NCBI GenBank assembly: GCA_021234155.1
Contig: JAJEKV010000033.1
Location: 8,897,641-8,961,640 of the forward strand
Direction of reading: 5' to 3'
DNA from: Isoetes taiwanensis
Taxonomy: Eukaryota > Streptophyta > Lycopodiopsida > Isoetales > Isoetaceae
DNA length: 64,000 nt
The first letter of the stretch is position 1. Each line of letters begins with the position of its first letter. Below the pieces are notes generated by a model. The model saw nothing but the letters and a program-made list of their open reading frames with translations, was not told the origin of the DNA and searched no databases. Position numbers and translations under genes: made by a program. Of this stretch, positions 45,483-55,923 are shown piece after piece.

Positions 45483-45507
45483 CTCCCGTTTAATACGCAA
45501 CTTTGTT
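45483..45507 (-). repeat. Element 2 right TIR
   Basis: On the minus strand starts AACAAAGTTGCGTATTAAAC. Followed on the plus strand by GCAT (45,508-45,511). Confidence 0.88.
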
Positions 45508-45511
45508 GCAT

Positions 45512-46699
45512 ATCATAACAGCATCGCAGTGCTTCCTCACAAGAAAGCATATCAGTCTTTGCAATAACTGTGTCCAAAGAATCTCCAACAGGCGATGTGA
45601 CAAGAACTGGAATCCCACACCAAGGATGATCACAACGACTACCAGGGCTCTGCCTCGTGCATGAACCAGGATGCAAAAGTCTACCAGATGCAATAAGTTG
45701 TGGCAGGTATTTACTGGATATGCCCCTTTGCTTCATTATATTTAATACTCGGGTCTGTCTCTGAACTTGGTACCATGTGCTCATATCTTCCCAAGGAAGG
45801 CTCTAGCTGAGATGGATGTGCACCAACATAAACAGCCAAGGGTTTCCCAAGCTCGTCAAGGGATGTAGCACTATAAACAGAACACTTTCCATCGCCCAAA
45901 GGTGAAATAATTTGAAAACCATGTTGCCATTGGGCATCTTCTAGCCACAACACAGTGCCTGGCTCAAGTATCAACTGCTCTATCTCCTTTGATATGACAT
46001 GGTCATCCACTTCCTCGATCTCTACAATTTCCCCATGGCTTTGTTGATGGTGTACATACGGATCCGACCCATTCTCTTGAATCTCTAAAAATCCACGTTC
46101 ATTTTTTCTCCCCGGTAAGCGTGCATTATGTTTCACAGCCTAGTTCTCGCAATAGCCTTCTTTGGAGACCCCTTGCATTGTTCTAAGCAATTAAAAGTGG
46201 CAAGAATAAGTTGTAGTGCACCCAAATCACCCCAATTTGCATTCCCAAACCTATTCCATACTTGCTCAACGGATGAGATGGATACCTCTGCATGTTTCCG
46301 AATCAATCTGCGGTGATTCATAGCAAAGACCGCTTTTTGTGTCTATTTTCATGACATCACCTTTCAATTTTACTATCCCCATGGCTTGAGTCTACAAAAA
46401 GCATGTATGCAAGATCTACATTCCTCCGAATGGCGGGTTTTTATTAGAATATACTCGGACATTAGCATATGCAAGCCATGGAATAGCGCTTCGACCAATC
46501 AAGGTTGCAAACAAACAGCAGATGAATCTTCCCCATCTGAGCCTCCACCAATTTCTGGTTCAACTTCAACGAACTCAGTAATGTGTTCCCACTGAGCAGT
46601 GCCTCCTCCACCATTCTTGCCAACTAAGGCTACGCCATGAATACCTCCCTTTTTAAGATTTGAAGAAGAACCACGAGGACCAATCACAAAGAATGGCAT
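45512..46699 (-). pseudogene. kinase-like protein, N-terminal part (split by Element 2)
   Basis: Minus strand. An upstream stretch (46,699-46,499) has GGIHGVALVGKNGGGGTAQW and HITEFVEVEPEIGGG. Then comes VWNRFGNANWGDLGALQLIL (46,280-46,220). After a shift near 46,135, a kinase-like N-lobe has FQIISPLGDGKCSVYSA (glycine-loop type) and KPLAVYVG at the position of the Val-Ala-x-Lys strand, without an obvious Lys. A hinge region with PVLVTSPVGDSLDTVI and the helix EEALRCCYDM follow, continued at 36,897-36,765 beyond Element 2. Either a divergent kinase fold or a pseudokinase; I cannot name the family. Lesions besides Element 2 suggest that it was a relic or has unrecognised introns. Confidence 0.55.
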
Positions 46700-46737
46700 C
46701 CTATCCCCAGAGCTCCAAAAAGTACCCTATCCTATCC

Positions 46738-47196
46738 TCAGAGCCCAAGCATGACATTCCAAGATACCACGTTCCTTTCAGGCATTTGGTCAAAAAGTTG
46801 GACAGCTTCACTCAATTGGTTATGATGAGCATAAGCCTTAACCATAAGTGTCCAAGACACAACATCGACACATGGCATTTGCTTAAAGATTTTTAAGGCC
46901 TTGTCAAGTTGTTGACATCTAGCATAAGATGACATCAAGATATTCCAGGAAAAGCGATTCCTTTCAAACATCCTGTCAAACATACATTTTGCATCCTCAA
47001 GGTAACCACATTTGCCATACATCTCTACCATGAGATTATCCAGAAAAACATTCTTTCCTAGCTCGCCTTTTAGAACATAACTATGGAGTTTCTTACCTTT
47101 TGCAAGAGCCTTGGTTTCACTGTATTCCCGTAATAGGGCTGCAAGACTATGCACCTCTTGGGTTCCTTTTGAGGTTGACTGTCCCCAATTCACCAT
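46738..47196 (-). pseudogene. PLS-type PPR fragment, N-terminal part
   Basis: An open frame of 152 codons starts MVNWGQSTSKGTQEVHSLAA, then has tandem PPR motifs: GKKLHSYVLKGELGKNVFLD, MVEMYGKCGYLEDAKCMFDR, SWNILMSSYARCQQLDKALK, VVSWTLMVKAYAHHNQLSEA and FDQMPERNVVSWNVML. This is the PLS arrangement of plant organelle RNA-editing/processing PPR proteins, which normally have ten or more repeats and E/DYW ends. The frame ends after about four repeats and no continuation is seen, so it is a 5' gene fragment. Confidence 0.8.
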
Positions 47197-47199
47197 CCT

Positions 47200-47940
47200 T
47201 TTTGTATAATCAACACCGACACATGACCCCGAAATTTGACTATCGTGGGTCGAGGTTTTGTCGCCCTCGATATTGATTCATGATTGAAAGTGCCCCGACA
47301 ATCTCATGCGGTTTAATGAATCTCGAAATCGACAATTGCTACACCCGTGTTCTCGCACCAATGCTTAATAAATACCAAGAGCCAACAACTGATGCAGTAG
47401 TAAGCACATTCTACATTCTTGTTCTTGATGATGGCAAAGCTTGGAACCGGCTTGAAATAACCTTGAAATAACCTAGACCTGTGCAAAATGCCGAAAAAGA
47501 AATGTCTTGCAACTACTTAAGAAATAAACATGTTGGAGAACCAAAGTCCGGGCGAAACTCGCATCGCCGTCGATGAAACTCATATTGCAAAACTTTAGAA
47601 AACTAAGGCCTGGTCGAAATGATCTATGGCCAAACGGAATGCCGCTATAGCCGATGAAGAAAACCGGTACCAAAAGTCGTTAGTGCTTGGATCCATTCAA
47701 GCATACGAAACTTGAAACCCTAACTTAAGAGGAATCGGCCTGTAGACTCTGAAATTCCGGAGTGACTCGGTGCTTAGCAGCACAGAAAATAAAGCTGAAA
47801 AGAATATAGAAAACACATTAAAATGGGTGAAAATGCCTAGTATAACAATGAACAAAACCGGATGCAATGATTCCAAATAGCAACTAAATGCTTGAGGAAA
47901 AAGATCGTGGGAAGATCAAGACTAAAACCAGTGCCCGATA
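47200..47940. other. no recognisable gene
   Basis: A mixed region with short frames and no family resemblance. Confidence 0.4.
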
Positions 47941-47949
47941 GTATCAGAT

Positions 47950-48240
47950 AAGATAGAATACCCCAAATACATGGAGACTTCTTGCAGAAATCCATGGAGC
48001 AGACAAAATACCAATACGGAGAGCCTGGAGGCGGCTTGGATGAGAAAAACTGCAAGCCCGAAACAAAACGGTAAATCCGATGAATGGGTAGAATACCCCA
48101 ACTACATGGAGCATAGAATACCCCAAATACATGGAGCCTTCTTGCAGAAATCCACGGAGTAGCCAAAATACGAAGAGCGTGGAGGATGCTTGAATGAGGA
48201 AAACTTGTAAGCCCGAAACAAAACGGTAAATCCAATGAAT
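47950..48240 (+). repeat. tandem duplication of ~160 bp
   Basis: Copies at about 47,950-48,100 and 48,113-48,240 share AGAATACCCCAAATACATGG, CTTCTTGCAGAAATCCA(T/C)GGAG and AAGCCCGAAACAAAACGGTA in order. GAATACCCCAA recurs at the junction. Confidence 0.8.
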
Positions 48241-48309
48241 GAAAATAAAATAAGAAAATCTAAGGGTTAAGATCGCGCACAGACTATCATAAAACTCCTT
48301 TATTATTAT

Positions 48310-48362
48310 ATATATAGATAGATAGATAGATGGTGTAAAAAATACTATCTATCTATCTAATT
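48310..48362. repeat. (GATA)n/(TATC)n inverted microsatellite
   Basis: A (TAGA)n run is followed 13-15 bp later by a (TATC)n run, forming a hairpin of about 20 bp per arm. Confidence 0.75.
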
Positions 48363-48786
48363 ACAACTTTACCTTGAGTAAATTATACTTCCTTGATATG
48401 TATTCATGTTCACTAAAATTGTGAATCTTTAGCATTGTACCATTCAAATTCACACACGGTCACATACATTAAACCAGTTCCTTGACAAGCACACTCCATC
48501 TACAAACTTGCAAATTTGAAGCAATGATTCAAGCCTACAACCCAACAAATCTTCCAAAACAAGTACTTATATACATCAATCGCATTCTTATACTTAGTAA
48601 ATACATTTACTTTCATATTCTTGACATCAACCCCACAAAAGTATTCCAAAACAAGTACTTATAGTAAATAGTAAATATATTTACTTATGATTCTTGACAT
48701 AAATGATGATAATGGTATGATAAGGTATCGCTTTTGTCTTCATAGACTCTTTGGCAATTTATTTGATGGAGATAAACCTGATTAGT

Positions 48787-49071
48787 CTAGATACATGATA
48801 CTTTCACATCGCATATATTTGAGAGATACTTAAATATGTAAGTCTTAGATGAACCATTTCCATAATACGGGAAGTTGCATAAACAATCTCCTCCGAATAG
48901 TAGAAGATGGGAGCAACATACAGTTTCATTATTACCAAAACACGGAAGAATTGCCTGCTCTATTGCATTATCATCACAAAATGGTGATGGTGATGGAGAT
49001 GGCGATGCTCCTTGAGAGCATATGCTTGCAAGAAACAGGACGACAACGACTACGATAACAATGCCCTTCAT
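48787..49071 (-). CDS. small secreted 8-cysteine (nsLTP-like) protein
   Basis: A complete 94-codon frame, ATG at 49,071 and stop at 48,787. Residues 1-21 form a signal peptide (MKGIVIVVVVVLFLAS core). A short (SP)4 linker follows, then eight cysteines spaced C32-x11-C44-x7-CC(52,53)-x9-C63-x-C65-x21-C87-x5-C93, the eight-cysteine motif of plant non-specific lipid-transfer and related proteins. The mature part (~63 residues) is in the range of the small 7-kDa type. The family binds lipids in the apoplast; the ligand here is unknown. The Ser-Pro linker at the mature N-terminus is unusual. No intron or lesion is seen. It is the only apparently intact host-type gene besides AOX. Confidence 0.75.
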   Translation of the reverse strand: MKGIVIVVVVVLFLASICSQGASPSPSPSPFCDDNAIEQAILPCFGNNETVCCSHLLLFGGDCLCNFPYYGNGSSKTYIFKYLSNICDVKVSCI

Positions 49072-49079
49072 CTCTAGTT

Positions 49080-50125
49080 AAAACACGGGTAAGAAGCTAG
49101 ATGTATATGCTTCTTTGGCACAGAAAGAGCATGGGAATAATGATATTGGTGTTTGGTGTGATGCCAATAATTACTTACACAATTTTAATATTGTAAAATT
49201 TTCTCGTACTAAACTTTTAAGAAAATACATTCCAGCTCAAAGTAATATCATCGAGTATTAAATGTATGCAATAATTTATCTAGTGGGATGCTTCTGCTCA
49301 ACTCCTTGCAATGCTTGTAAAGAATAGAATAGAATAGAAATATCGCTTGTATGTATTAAATTGCTTTTCTTGTTATGTAAAGGCCATACAATCGAGAATT
49401 CTACAAATTTCTTGTACTATGGTTTCAATTATATATATCATGTCATTTGCATATTATTGATTGGAGATTAACATTTGGTTTGGGTGAAAATTTTATACTG
49501 GGTGTTGCTATTATATCCCTTTGGAGGTACAATTTATTAAAAGGCTAAAAACCTATTTTGAATCATGTGTTGTTTGTCATGTCATGGTGTCACGTTGTTG
49601 TATATGACGTATCTAACTCTACTCCCATAAAACCAAACCTTGCAAGTTCAAAACAAGAAAGATGATATAGCCATGAACTAGAACCTATATAATTCATGAG
49701 GCATCCAAGTCTATTTATACACTCTATATACACATGAATACAACCATATCAATGTGGAATGCCATGAGACAAATCTAGGGGATTATTGGGTAAGAAATTA
49801 AACTAAGTATTAACCTTAGGATGGAATAATAATTTAGAAATTACTAGTAAACGTGTGCCCGGCGTTGCTGGGCTAACGTCCTTGCATGTGTTTTTAGTCA
49901 GCCTTTAATGTCCATATGTGCAACTTCGACAACATCACATGTTGATATTGGCAAGAATGGACATTATTTGCTTTTGTAGTTATTTTTGTTATTGAAATTT
50001 TCTATCACAACATCATCAATGTATTAAGTTTGCGTTTATAGATTTCAGTAGAGAAAATAATATTTTATAAGGAATGTGGGAGGCAGTTACCTCTCAAGAT
50101 AAAATTTTGAAAGACAGATCCAAAA
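49080..50125. other. no gene; short GAATA repeat and Helitron end
   Basis: A (GAATA)3 tract at 49,323-49,339 resembles the LINE tail but lacks LINE sequence. The rest is AT-rich. Confidence 0.45.
49844..49873 (-). mobile_element. Helitron-like 3' terminus
   Basis: On the minus strand the hairpin GCCCAGCAACGCCGGGC is followed after 9 nt by CTAG and T. Same form as the ends at 35.7 and 58.0 kb. Confidence 0.6.
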
Positions 50126-50128
50126 CTT

Positions 50129-50485
50129 ATGCTCAAAATGTCACCCTTAGAAATAGTTTACATCAACAAAAAATGGGTACATAAATGCAGAACACAAAAT
50201 TTTGTCCTGGTTCATTGGCGTACTTTAGTTCATGATAGAACTCTAAATATGCATCTCCACATGGCACACATCACGAAAGGCCTAATGTTGTACTTTGTTG
50301 GATGCTCCCGTGATACCTTCACTTCTCCGACAGATAACATCTTGGCCAGGATAAAAGTGAATGCATGGGCGAGTCATTTATTCGAACTGCCCACGATGTC
50401 TCACGTGACTCTCAAGCACGTGAGACAACTCATCCCGAAGGTAGGCCCATATAATGGAATTAGATACTATTTCAGGACAAAATGA
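50129..50485 (+). CDS. unassigned open frame
   Basis: A 118-codon open frame with no recognisable domain (KHVRQLIPKVGPYNGIRYYF near the end). Its length is only moderately above chance in this AT-rich context and no promoter or splice evidence supports it. Kept because nothing else explains the stretch. Confidence 0.2.
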   Translation: MLKMSPLEIVYINKKWVHKCRTQNFVLVHWRTLVHDRTLNMHLHMAHITKGLMLYFVGCSRDTFTSPTDNILARIKVNAWASHLFELPTMSHVTLKHVRQLIPKVGPYNGIRYYFRTK

Positions 50486-50930
50486 TTTGTAGACTTCACC
50501 TGCAAATGTATGGTTAACAGGAAGTCTTGTCCTCCCCATCAAAACTTGAATAACAGATGTGCATGGCCCTTTGTAAGCCCTTTCTTAATAGTAAAATGTA
50601 TCCTAACATTTCTCAAAAGCAAATTTCAGCATGGGCAGAGTAAGGATTAGATTTGAGAATATACTGAACCACCATACATGTTGACCTCTCAACAGTTTAT
50701 AGCATTGTTAATTTGAATAAAATACTTTTCGTCTTATAGCTATTTGAACCACTCTTGTAAATCTTGTGTACAGAACGCACAATTTCTTCTAGCCTAATCC
50801 TTTTCTAGCTGTAAGAAAGTTAAAATTCAATAAGGGCACCTTCAGCAACTTCCAGGCACCAGACAATACTTATATAATGAATCTTTCATGGCTCCTACGA
50901 TGCACAATACATATAAGAACAACCATAAAA

Positions 50931-52120
50931 AATAGAATAGAATAGAATAGTTTTTTTAACATCCACGGAGACCAATAGGTCATGGGACCCATACAATGGG
51001 CTAGTACAATCATTACTACTAGGATTAAAAAACCCCTGCCTCGAAAGGTTTTCAAGGGAAAAACCTTTGCAGTAATGATGATACTAGACAAGCAGAGATA
51101 ATGACTACTGAGGGCTCAGTAATTGCAGACGTTTATCTAGAACCTCAAGTATGTATAATGCCAAGTCATGCACAGATGGTGCTCTGAGAAGTTGTGGAAG
51201 CGTGGAATGGAATGCTAAGGTCAAAAAATGATTCCGGACTATCTCAAAAGCAGGGCAACTCAGAAGAGTATAGCTTTCATCTTCAATAACCTGTAACTGG
51301 CAACAGGCACATAGTCTCGCTTCTCGCGGCAATTGCGGCCGCTCCCATCTACCTGTCTCAATCCGTAGCCTATGGGACCCCGTGCGAATTGATGCAATAG
51401 CAAGCTTGTTCCTGGACAATGAAGCAAGCAAATAAGCTTGGGGCCCTGGTGCCAAGGTGGGATTTATGTGGGCATGATAATGACCAGTTTTCACTTGGGC
51501 CAAAGTAACTGCGTCCCATATCTTTTGAGAAAAATGACTATTGAGATATTGTTGCAAAAGCTCAGGATCAGCAGTGCTCTGGTTGCACAGCCCAACGGGC
51601 AAACCATGTAGTGCAATGCTCTTTCCAACATCGTTTCAAACGCTGAGGAGATTCAGCCATGGCAAGTGCAAGAACAGGATACCTAACATCATCCATGTGG
51701 TGCACCTTGCAGATATAGTAGAGATGGCGCTTCATGGCAGAATGTTGAAGAGGCCAAAATCCTGTCTCTTGTAAAAGAATAGCATAGGGCACCGTTGTTT
51801 TAAACCGTTGTTTTAACTCCGAGACTGTAAGTGAGAAAGGACTTTTGCACCCGCTCCAAGCTCTCCCAAGCACTAGCACTAAGGGCAGGCCCCCACACTT
51901 CACAACCATACAGTAAAACAGGCTCTACCAAAGCCCGAAACAAAAGCTTTATGTGCAACCTGCATAACACGATTTTGAAAATTGGCAGCCAGATCTTCAA
52001 CATCCCTAAAGAATGCAAACAAACAATGCAAACAAAACGCGGATGGTTCCAAAAAAAAGCCGATGTTGCAAGCCAGCTGCATCTATCAACCGAAAAAAAA
52101 AAAAAAAAAAGAGGGTAAGA
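50931..52120 (-). mobile_element. LINE 3' part (copy B)
   Basis: Same family as 253-1,066 but longer at the 5' side. The minus strand has the end of the RT region (RALVEPVLLYGCEVWGPALS, then SLERVQKSFLTYSLGVKTTV) near 51,960-51,800. The Cys/His-rich end with IETGRWERPQLPREARLCAC (51,602-51,105), a 3' UTR and a (TATTC)n tail (50,931-50,950) follow. Several frame changes break ORF2. The upstream limit is near an A-run at 52,090-52,110. Differences from copy A are few (for example a 3-bp and some single-base changes). Confidence 0.87.
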
Positions 52121-52399
52121 TCCAAAATGAAACACAGATGCTGGAACGGATCCGGAAGATCCGGAATATGGCAAAAGGGCAACCGAGTTGGTTTATCTGC
52201 AAAAATGTTAGGATAAAAAATGAAATCTAGATGGTTCTCTTCCGGTCCTGGATTACCTCAACCGCAGCATCCACGACAACATCGACCGTAACCGAGCCTT
52301 TGCAAATCATTCACAAAGGCATTATTGCCGAGGGAAAAATGGCGAAAATAGCTGGGTCTTTTTATTCGAATCAAAGGTAGAATAGTGGCGATCACTGAA

Positions 52400-53210
52400 A
52401 TCCCTGCTGAACTGTATAATCCAGCTTGCAATCTGTGCTTCCACGAGCTCTCTTGTACTCAAAACTTGCCGCGCCAAGGTCAGGCATAGGCGAAAGGGGC
52501 TCGCCAGCTAAAACTTGATGCACTATGGCTATGGCTATCAAGCTTGCTTCATACGCAGATGCATGGAATCCAAAGCTCAAGGTCAAAGTTCGGAACAAAG
52601 CTCAGGGCATGTCGGATTGGTTGGAGCTTAAGCAAAACGCCATCCGCACAGGACCAAGGACGCAGGATAATGGAGCTTGGCTATGGCGGTGCAAGATTTT
52701 CTTTGTTGACGACAGGTAACACGCAAAGCCACACTTAGATTTCGTTGTTGTTTTTTTAAATCTCTATTTTTTGCTTCCAGAAAAACGTGTCGGTTTTAGG
52801 AGGAGGTATCAACTATGAATATTCCAAAAGCATCTTGCCTGTAATTTCTATATATGTTAGAAAGATATATTATACTGTAGCCTTTTTATTAACATGTGAT
52901 GTCTATGGCTTAAACAACACGTTATGTAATTATACATACAAAATAAAAAAAAAAAGCCAGTCATAGATAGATGTGCTATGGCATAGAAATAAGAAATGTT
53001 ATAGGTACATGTGGTATACATAAACAAAAATGCTATCAGTTAGATACAACATATACTTAAGACGCAAAAAACTATAGATATCTATAGATAAATATGGTAT
53101 AACATAAAAAACATGCTATCTATAACTTGAATGATAAACACTAAAGCCTTAAGAAAAGGGAGTGATTGAAGAAGTACAAGAAGGGACTTGGAACCTCAGG
53201 CGGATATATT
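52400..53210. other. no recognisable gene
   Basis: A/T-rich with repeated TAGATA/CTATAGATA words between 52,960 and 53,120. No gene evidence. Confidence 0.4.
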
Positions 53211-53213
53211 CCA

Positions 53214-53743
53214 CCAACACATAACAACCAACACATAACAACCATTGACATTAACAATCAACACATAACTACCATTGACATTAATTAACACAACCATTGG
53301 GTCCAACACATTTAAATTAAAATCCCCCTTAAACCCCCTTTGGTTTGGGTGCATATTCACACGGGGGTGACTCCGGGCAACGAGAGCTGTTGGATAGGTA
53401 TATTTGCCCCTTATTCCTTAATCTATACCGTACATAAAGTTCCTCGTTTGTGGGGTATGCAAGTACAAAATTTGCTATACTGTATAACAAGATTCGCAAA
53501 ATACTATAAGATTTCAAGCAGAATACTATATGGTGTTGATTTCGTACGTGCAAAATACAATTATGAAGGCTCTCGCTGCCCTACGTCACCCCCCGTGTGA
53601 ATATGCACCCAAACCAAAGGGGGTTTAAGGGGGATTTTAATTTAAATGTGTTGGACCCAATGGTTGTGTTAATTAATGTCAATGGTAGTTATGTGTTGAT
53701 TGTTAATGTCAATGGTTGTTATGTGTTGGTTGTTATGTGTTGG
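53214..53743. mobile_element. fold-back MITE with ~175-bp TIRs
   Basis: The arms at 53,214-53,391 and 53,566-53,743 are near-perfect inverted repeats starting CCAACACATAACAACCAACA. They contain GGTTTGGGTGCATATTCACA and end around GGGCAACGAGAGC. A 174-bp loop lies between them. Both arms contain internal repeats of CAACACATAAC. No target duplication was identified, so the superfamily is open. Confidence 0.88.
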
Positions 53744-53759
53744 GGGATTTAATTTTTAT

Positions 53760-54550
53760 ATGTTGGATGTTAATGGTTTGTGTTGCAAAAAAAACTTTTT
53801 GGCCCCTTCGGGGCCTTAGGGACGCCAGTTGTGACAAAAACTTTAGAATTCAAACCCGAGGAAAAAACTAGAATTCATTTGAGGCTTTCATCACTGTAGC
53901 TTTTGAATTTGATCACAATAAAACAAATAGAACATAAGTAAAATTTACCATAAAGATAGAGCAGATTGATCCCTTATTAGAAAGTCATAAAGTTTGCAAC
54001 ACAAAGAAAACCCCCGTTATTATGCTACATATTGTTACTTCGCTACAACTATTTCTCTTTCACAATGACACCATTGTTTATCAATCCATATGATTTTGGA
54101 TGCTCCATCTCTAGCTTAAAGGTAATGCATGATTCACCTTACGGTTTGATTAAAGTTCCAAACCTACAATATAAATGCATTCTTGCGCCACCGCTTGTTT
54201 GGTGATCTACGTGACATGGAAAAGGGCGTGGAATAATCCGCTTTGTTGTGTGCATAAGAATCCATTTGTTGATTGAAGCTAAAGGTGGCTACTATGAACA
54301 ATCCTACCTGGGAATATCCAAGAGTTGGAAGCAAATAGAGGGCCTAAACTTGAATCTGCAAAGAAATCTTAGGAAGGAAACAAAAGGGGGTTTTGCAAAG
54401 ACTACATTGTAGAATCGGAAACCAATACCTTTGTAAAAAAAAACATTATGCTAAGCGAAGAAACATTAAAAAACAAATACCTTTGTAAGTGTGAGCAAAA
54501 AATCCATCTCGTGGTAGTAAAATCCACTCCGGCAATAAGAATCCAAGAGG
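53760..54550. other. no recognisable gene
   Basis: AT-rich non-coding sequence; nothing recognised. Confidence 0.4.
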
Positions 54551-54556
54551 GCAAGT

Positions 54557-54712
54557 ACACATGCATATGCACACATGCACACATGCACATGCACATGCAC
54601 TTGCACTTGCACTTGCACTTGCACTTGCACATGCACAATACACATGCACATGCACACACATGCACATGCATGTGCACATGCACATGCATACACATGCGCA
54701 GTGTTCATGCAC
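54557..54712 (+). repeat. ACATGC/ACTTGC hexanucleotide minisatellite
   Basis: About 150 bp of ACATGC-type steps with a homogeneous block of five CTTGCA units at 54,600-54,630. The long His/Cys-rich open frames on both strands are by-products of the repeat. Confidence 0.9.
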
Positions 54713-55364
54713 AAACACATGCAGAGAAAGACAACAACCCTCGGATTGTTCCCACCAACAAAAATCAACGGCCCATAAATGGTGCACTCTAGAAATACTA
54801 TTTAGTACACCTCAACGAATACAACAACGAAATCATAGAAAAACCATGTGAAAAAACGTATAAAAATCTAAAAGTAACCCCCTGTTATTGTGCTACATAT
54901 TCCACCATTGAGTTTTGTATACACTATTATCTAAGAATAGATGTGAAAGATGAAAGTTAGTTTCCTAATCTACATATACAAAATGGAAAGTGGGTCGTCA
55001 TTGATGAAAGACAATTTTGGTGATGCCATGCATAAAAATTCATTAATGCGGAATGGAAGTAGGGGCATGGATTTCGCTGAATCGGTCGACAAAAATGCAA
55101 CAGTTGGTAATGTTGTTGCGACAACAGATCTTTTTCTATTCTATTCTATTCTTGGCTCCCAACCTACCATTTTATAGGGGAACAGAGTTTAGGGCTCCCT
55201 TCCCACAATAGCGGCGTATCAATGAAGTGAGCCCACTTGATACATTACTTCGTGGTTAAGGCACGTTTCGCCACCACAAGCTTTTGAACAGATGGGTGCC
55301 ATGTAGGCTGCCTGATAGGGTGTGTAATGGCGGCGCGACATCATGACATTATAATAATCAATAC

Positions 55365-55550
55365 AAAGTTTATACTTAGGTGAAAGTTACCTACATATAA
55401 ATTCTACTAGTTTTTAGAAAATACAAAGGAAATTCTAAGGGTTTTTTAGTATCTCGTGAACAATGAATGGTAAAAACAAATACCAAAAAGCCCTTAGAAT
55501 TTCCCCTATTTAGAATTTATGTAGGTAACTTTCACCTAAGTTTAAACTTT
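55365..55550. mobile_element. fold-back MITE, ~185 bp
   Basis: The arms AAAGTTTATACTTAGG...GAAAGTTACCTACAT (55,365-55,440) and their complement (55,480-55,550) form a long imperfect hairpin. AAGGAAATTCTAAGGG pairs with CCCTTAGAATTTCC in the middle. No clear target duplication. Confidence 0.75.
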
Positions 55551-55854
55551 CTCAAAAGCAACAAGTATATAGATTATTAAAATGTCGGATGACGCCAATA
55601 GACATCTACTAGACCGTCTACGTGACATGAATTGGTTCAAAAGCTTATGGTGACTTTGTTGATAAGTATATTTATTGAAAGGAAGCATTCTTTTATTTCT
55701 TAACGGAATGGCGGTAAGAAAAAGCACACATTGGCGGTAAGAAAAAGCACCCATGTGCTCAAATATGGAAAGAAAGCTCCTATGTAGAACACCAAAAGAA
55801 ACTTGTGAAAGAGGTTATTTTCGTGGAGAATTGAGAAAAGAAGAAAATAAAAAA

Positions 55855-55863
55855 TATAAATAG
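55855..55863 (+). promoter_or_regulatory. TATA box of the AOX gene
   Basis: TATAAATAG lies 61 bp upstream of the AOX start codon, a normal distance for a transcript start near 55,890 with a 5' UTR of about 35 nt. Confidence 0.6.
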
Positions 55864-55923
55864 CCCAAAGTTCTAACAAGAATAACAGTTTCGCATATAT
55901 TCACATTACATCCCTACATTGCG

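Larger units (their letters stand above)
36902..45507. mobile_element. Element 2: 8.6-kb DNA transposon with methyltransferase cargo
   Basis: TIRs of about 25 bp, left AACAAGGTTGCAAATTAAAT followed by GGGAG, right complement AACAAAGTTGCGTATTAAAC followed by GGGAG. They are flanked by GCAT on both sides (36,898-36,901 and 45,508-45,511). Excision in silico restores an open kinase-like frame, which independently confirms the limits. Inside, a multi-exon amino-methyltransferase gene runs on the minus strand (37,325 to about 40,805) and a DDE-like transposase on the plus strand (41,690 to about 45,140). The two are divergent. Six-copy palindrome arrays lie at 41,062-41,296 and 38,818-39,050. The 4-bp TSD and gene layout parallel Element 1, but TIRs and proteins differ. 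Confidence 0.92.

Noticed and set aside
36937-45491. A 9-bp direct repeat CTCCCGTTT as target duplication of Element 2
   Set aside because: It appears at both ends, but one copy belongs to a local hairpin beside the left TIR and the other to the right TIR. Using the outer TIR limits with GCAT restores the kinase-like frame, which the 9-bp alternative does not.
54402-54851. Cys/His-rich proteins of 60-115 residues
   Set aside because: Produced by the ACATGC-type minisatellite in every frame.
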